Positions 5,279-7,166 of a DNA stretch of 7,166 bases are shown here, piece by piece (the first letter of the stretch is position 1; each line of letters opens with the position of its first letter). The translations under genes and the position numbers were made by a program. Origin of the DNA: Chitinophagaceae bacterium (GTDB taxonomy: Bacteria > Bacteroidota > Bacteroidia > Chitinophagales > Chitinophagaceae); contig CANCKV010000157.1 of NCBI GenBank assembly GCA_947378615.1, positions 1-7,166 of the forward strand. The letters run 5' to 3'. The notes under the pieces are model-generated. The model saw nothing but the letters and a program-made list of their open reading frames with translations, ran no database searches and was not told the origin of the DNA.

Positions 5279-6422
5279 ATGCCACCCTAAAACCAATCGT
5301 TCTCCTTGATTTATTTTCTGTAAAGTCAAGCTCTTCCTGATTATAAATTTCAGTCAATGTCATCGGTTGTGAAACGATACTACTGTAACCGAGCTTATCC
5401 GACAGTGCCTGTGCCTTATTGGTTTCCAATTCCTTAAACTCATATTTGGCAATCAACCTTCCCTTTCTTAATAAGGCACTATCCACCTTAGATATATCAG
5501 TATTAAAGGAGCAAATGATTTGAATATTCAAACAATCAGATAATAAGCCATCCGACAAATTCAGGAGGGCAGAAACAGGAGACGAACCATTTTGCTCCCT
5601 ATCCACCACAATATTTTCTGCATCCTCAATAACAAAAATTGAATTAGGATTTTCAATGAGCGTACGCATCAAATCGGGATTAGTTATCGCAGTTGCCATA
5701 TTTGGAGGTAGAAAAATAACGTTCTTCTTTACAGATGCAATGATATAACGAATATAGGAAGTCTTTCCTGTTCCAGGCTTTCCATGAAGGAGTACCAATC
5801 CCTTATCATTCTTTTTGGAAAGACGAGAATGAATAGTTTTATGAATTTCCTTAAAGTCATCATTATAATTATCGTCAATACTAAGTTTTGGTTTGGTAAT
5901 TTCCATACTTCGAGTATCTAACCCACTTCTTGTACTTACTAATAGTGATATTTCGGGTTTAACACTTACCCTACTTCGCTTTTTGAAGTTCTTAATACCA
6001 TCCAAAACCTCGTTGACTTTTTCTACCGACGTATGTCTGAATAACAATTTCACATGTCCATTATTGATGTCAAAATATACCATCAAATCTTTATCTAAGA
6101 AATAAAAAATATCATCTAGTTCAGGGTCTTTATTTTGTTTCAACCTACGGTTAAAGAAATGACAATCTTTGATTTCGTGTTTATACTGATTTAAAAACCA
6201 CACATTAGCCTTCCTACAATCAATTTCAGAACGATAATCTAAATTGGGAAGGGTATTGAAGTGTGCCATAAAAACATAAAATTCATTGAATGTATTATTG
6301 GTTCTTTCACTAAATACATCACCTAAATTTGTTTTAACTGTCGTTAAGCTAAAGTCCTTATTGGAATTTTGTAATTTGCTTAAATCATGCATCGAAATAT
6401 TTTCCATTGTAATCTTTTCCAT
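5277..6422 (-). CDS. Bcs1-like AAA-family ATPase of unknown function
   Basis: A 381-residue protein. The first 190 residues form an N-terminal region that I do not recognise, rich in aromatic residues (HFNTLPNLDY, FLDKDLMVYFDINNGHVKLLF). The AAA module has the Walker A GKPGTGKTS (214-222), the Walker B SIFVIEDAE with Glu266-Asp267 in the 'hhhhED' order also seen in the Bcs1 subfamily, sensor 1 SFNTD (Asn307), and the DSALLRKGRL segment with candidate arginine fingers Arg319 and Arg322. It probably assembles as a ring and uses ATP for remodelling; the substrate is unknown. I chose the ATG at 6422 (MEKITMENIS) because a good promoter candidate lies just upstream. The frame is open to an ATG at 6539, but that codon lies inside the terminator hairpin and the extra 39 residues look non-coding. 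There is no predicted signal peptide or membrane helix from the chosen start. The stop codon abuts the YhcG remnant. Confidence 0.85.
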   Translation of the reverse strand: MEKITMENISMHDLSKLQNSNKDFSLTTVKTNLGDVFSERTNNTFNEFYVFMAHFNTLPNLDYRSEIDCRKANVWFLNQYKHEIKDCHFFNRRLKQNKDPELDDIFYFLDKDLMVYFDINNGHVKLLFRHTSVEKVNEVLDGIKNFKKRSRVSVKPEISLLVSTRSGLDTRSMEITKPKLSIDDNYNDDFKEIHKTIHSRLSKKNDKGLVLLHGKPGTGKTSYIRYIIASVKKNVIFLPPNMATAITNPDLMRTLIENPNSIFVIEDAENIVVDREQNGSSPVSALLNLSDGLLSDCLNIQIICSFNTDISKVDSALLRKGRLIAKYEFKELETNKAQALSDKLGYSSIVSQPMTLTEIYNQEELDFTENKSRRTIGFRVA

Positions 6423-6441
6423 ATTCGTATTATTTAGGGCA

Positions 6442-6467
6442 CAAAGGTGATAATAATCTACGCCAAA
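6442..6467 (-). promoter_or_regulatory. promoter candidate for the AAA ATPase gene
   Basis: On the minus strand CACCTTTG (6449-6442) matches five of the six fixed positions of the Bacteroidota -7 box TAnnTTTG, and the CCTTTGTGCC context is typical. TTTG at 6467-6464 is a possible -33 element, but its 14-bp spacer is shorter than the usual 17-23, so the upstream element may be different. The start site would fall near 6436, about 13 nt before the ATG at 6422, which supports that start codon. Confidence 0.45.
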
Positions 6468-6525
6468 ACATGTCGTAGTAAAAAATAATTTAAAATATTT
6501 TGGATTCAGTGCGCAAAGTATAAAT

Positions 6526-6549
6526 AAAAAAAGCCGCATTAATGCAGCT
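6526..6549 (-). terminator. intrinsic terminator after fecR
   Basis: Read on the minus strand, AGCTGCA (6549-6543), a UUAA-type loop, and TGCGGCT (6538-6532) form a 7-bp stem with one G-U wobble, followed directly by a run of seven T (6532-6526; the last stem T starts the run). It lies 36 bp after the FecR stop codon and ends that transcript before the ATPase promoter. Confidence 0.75.
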
Positions 6550-6584
6550 AATAAAGAATAGAAAGTGGAAGTAATATTAATTTC

Positions 6585-7166
6585 CTAATAGCAACCCCGA
6601 CCTTTAATCAAAATCTTGGTTCCATTTATTTCAAAAGAAGAATTAGTTGCAATACAAATAGATTGAAGTACTGAAAATAGGTCAAGATTCGAAACATCTC
6701 CAGAAAAAATACAGTTATATAAATTAGTATTCTCAACAATAATCTCTATGCCATAATATGACTGAATCCGTTGAAATATCTTACTCAAGGTCTCCTGTTC
6801 AAATGTCAAAATATCTTGAGAAACAACAGCCGTGTCATTAACCAACAATTTTAAAGGTTTTTCGACAATACTATTTTCAAAGAGATGAGACGATTCATCA
6901 TAAATAGCCTTTTGATTTGGAGTAACTATTGTTGTTGCCTTATTTAATTTTTCTGTCAAAGACAACATCCTTTCATTTTCATATACTTGAACTTTTCCGG
7001 TTCTTACAGCTACCTCAATTTTGCCTGTCTTAGAGTTCGTATTAATCCTAAAACTTGTTCCAAGTACTCGTGTAACAATATTATCATAATAAACAAGAAA
7101 CGGTTTCATTGGATTTTTTGTTACTTGAAAAAAAGCATCCCCTTCCAAATAGACATCCCTTGAGTC
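6585..7166 (-). CDS. FecR-family anti-sigma factor, C-terminal part; N-terminus outside window
   Basis: Periplasmic part of an inner-membrane anti-sigma factor that, in Bacteroidota, pairs with an ECF sigma factor and usually with a TonB-dependent receptor for iron or glycan uptake. The frame is open through the right edge: SRDVYLEGDAFFQVTKNP reads across the TTG at 7148, so that codon is an internal Leu. 193 residues are visible. The FecR domain shows EGDAFFQV (about 8-15), VLGTSFRI (34-41), VAVRTGKVQVY and TPNQKAIYD (82-90). The C-terminal DUF4974/STN-like domain spans about 119-193: LTFEQETLSKIFQRIQSYYG, CIFSGDVSNLDLFSVLQSI, and the end ILIKGRGCY, close to the usual '...I.g.gC' ending. The missing N-terminus should hold the sigma-binding segment and the single membrane helix. 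Downstream, a terminator follows at once and no TonB-dependent receptor gene is found; the ECF sigma gene would be expected upstream, beyond the window. Confidence 0.92.
   Translation of the reverse strand, partial: DSRDVYLEGDAFFQVTKNPMKPFLVYYDNIVTRVLGTSFRINTNSKTGKIEVAVRTGKVQVYENERMLSLTEKLNKATTIVTPNQKAIYDESSHLFENSIVEKPLKLLVNDTAVVSQDILTFEQETLSKIFQRIQSYYGIEIIVENTNLYNCIFSGDVSNLDLFSVLQSICIATNSSFEINGTKILIKGRGCY

Noticed and set aside
5893..6105. Plus-strand open frame of 70 codons opposite the AAA ATPase; likewise 4913-5128 opposite the nuclease remnant.
   Set aside because: They are antisense shadows without recognisable motifs or start signals.
6423..6539. An N-terminal extension of 39 residues for the AAA ATPase, starting at an ATG at 6539.
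   Set aside because: The ATG lies inside the stem-loop of the FecR terminator, the extension contains the promoter candidate, and its composition (MRLFLFILCALNPKYFK...) looks like translated AT-rich spacer. The start at 6422 fits better.

Overview
The window looks like an accessory-flavoured stretch of a low-GC Bacteroidota chromosome (by eye about one third G+C). The evidence is a FecR anti-sigma factor with the Bacteroidota-type C-terminal DUF4974/STN-like domain, a histidine kinase with the H-box style 'AKETAHQLGTP' common in that phylum, a WaaA with the KYEFW active-site variant, an almost complete lack of Shine-Dalgarno sequences, and -7 boxes resembling TAnnTTTG. I cannot name a genus.

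Layout. Four plus-strand genes fill the left two thirds. They are the 3' two thirds of an LD-carboxypeptidase (peptidoglycan recycling), an outer-membrane beta-barrel of the Omp85/BamA-TamA surface-antigen type without POTRA domains, a membrane sensor histidine kinase without a neighbouring response regulator, and the Kdo transferase WaaA (lipid A core). Three of the four therefore concern the cell envelope, and the kinase may sense it. The right third is on the minus strand. Read from right to left it holds the C-terminal part of a FecR anti-sigma factor, a good intrinsic terminator, a Bcs1-like AAA ATPase with its own likely promoter, and, directly against the ATPase stop codon, a decayed fragment of a YhcG/DUF1016 PDDEXK nuclease gene. 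WaaA and the nuclease remnant are convergent.

The most unusual content is not in the intact genes. First, the spacers on both sides of the histidine kinase carry arrays with a strict 7-bp period. One family (GAAATAT and variants) occurs in opposite orientations before and after the kinase, so the kinase is bracketed by an inverted repeat. A second family (GTNNTTA) lies next to the downstream copy, and the last unit of the downstream array runs into the waaA start codon. Second, the YhcG remnant has lost its N-terminus and its nuclease core; the core was apparently lost by a clean in-frame deletion at a Leu-Tyr microhomology. Third, the remnant contains a perfect 18-bp-arm palindrome inside former coding sequence, and two substitutions away from the remembered family consensus are exactly what make it perfect.

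I see no complete undescribed multi-gene system. The best candidates for new biology are the heptad arrays around the kinase and the uncharacterised AAA ATPase beside a broken nuclease. There is no gene-free stretch longer than 300 bases. The longest spacers (621-790, 2033-2207 and 6423-6584) are described in the entries.
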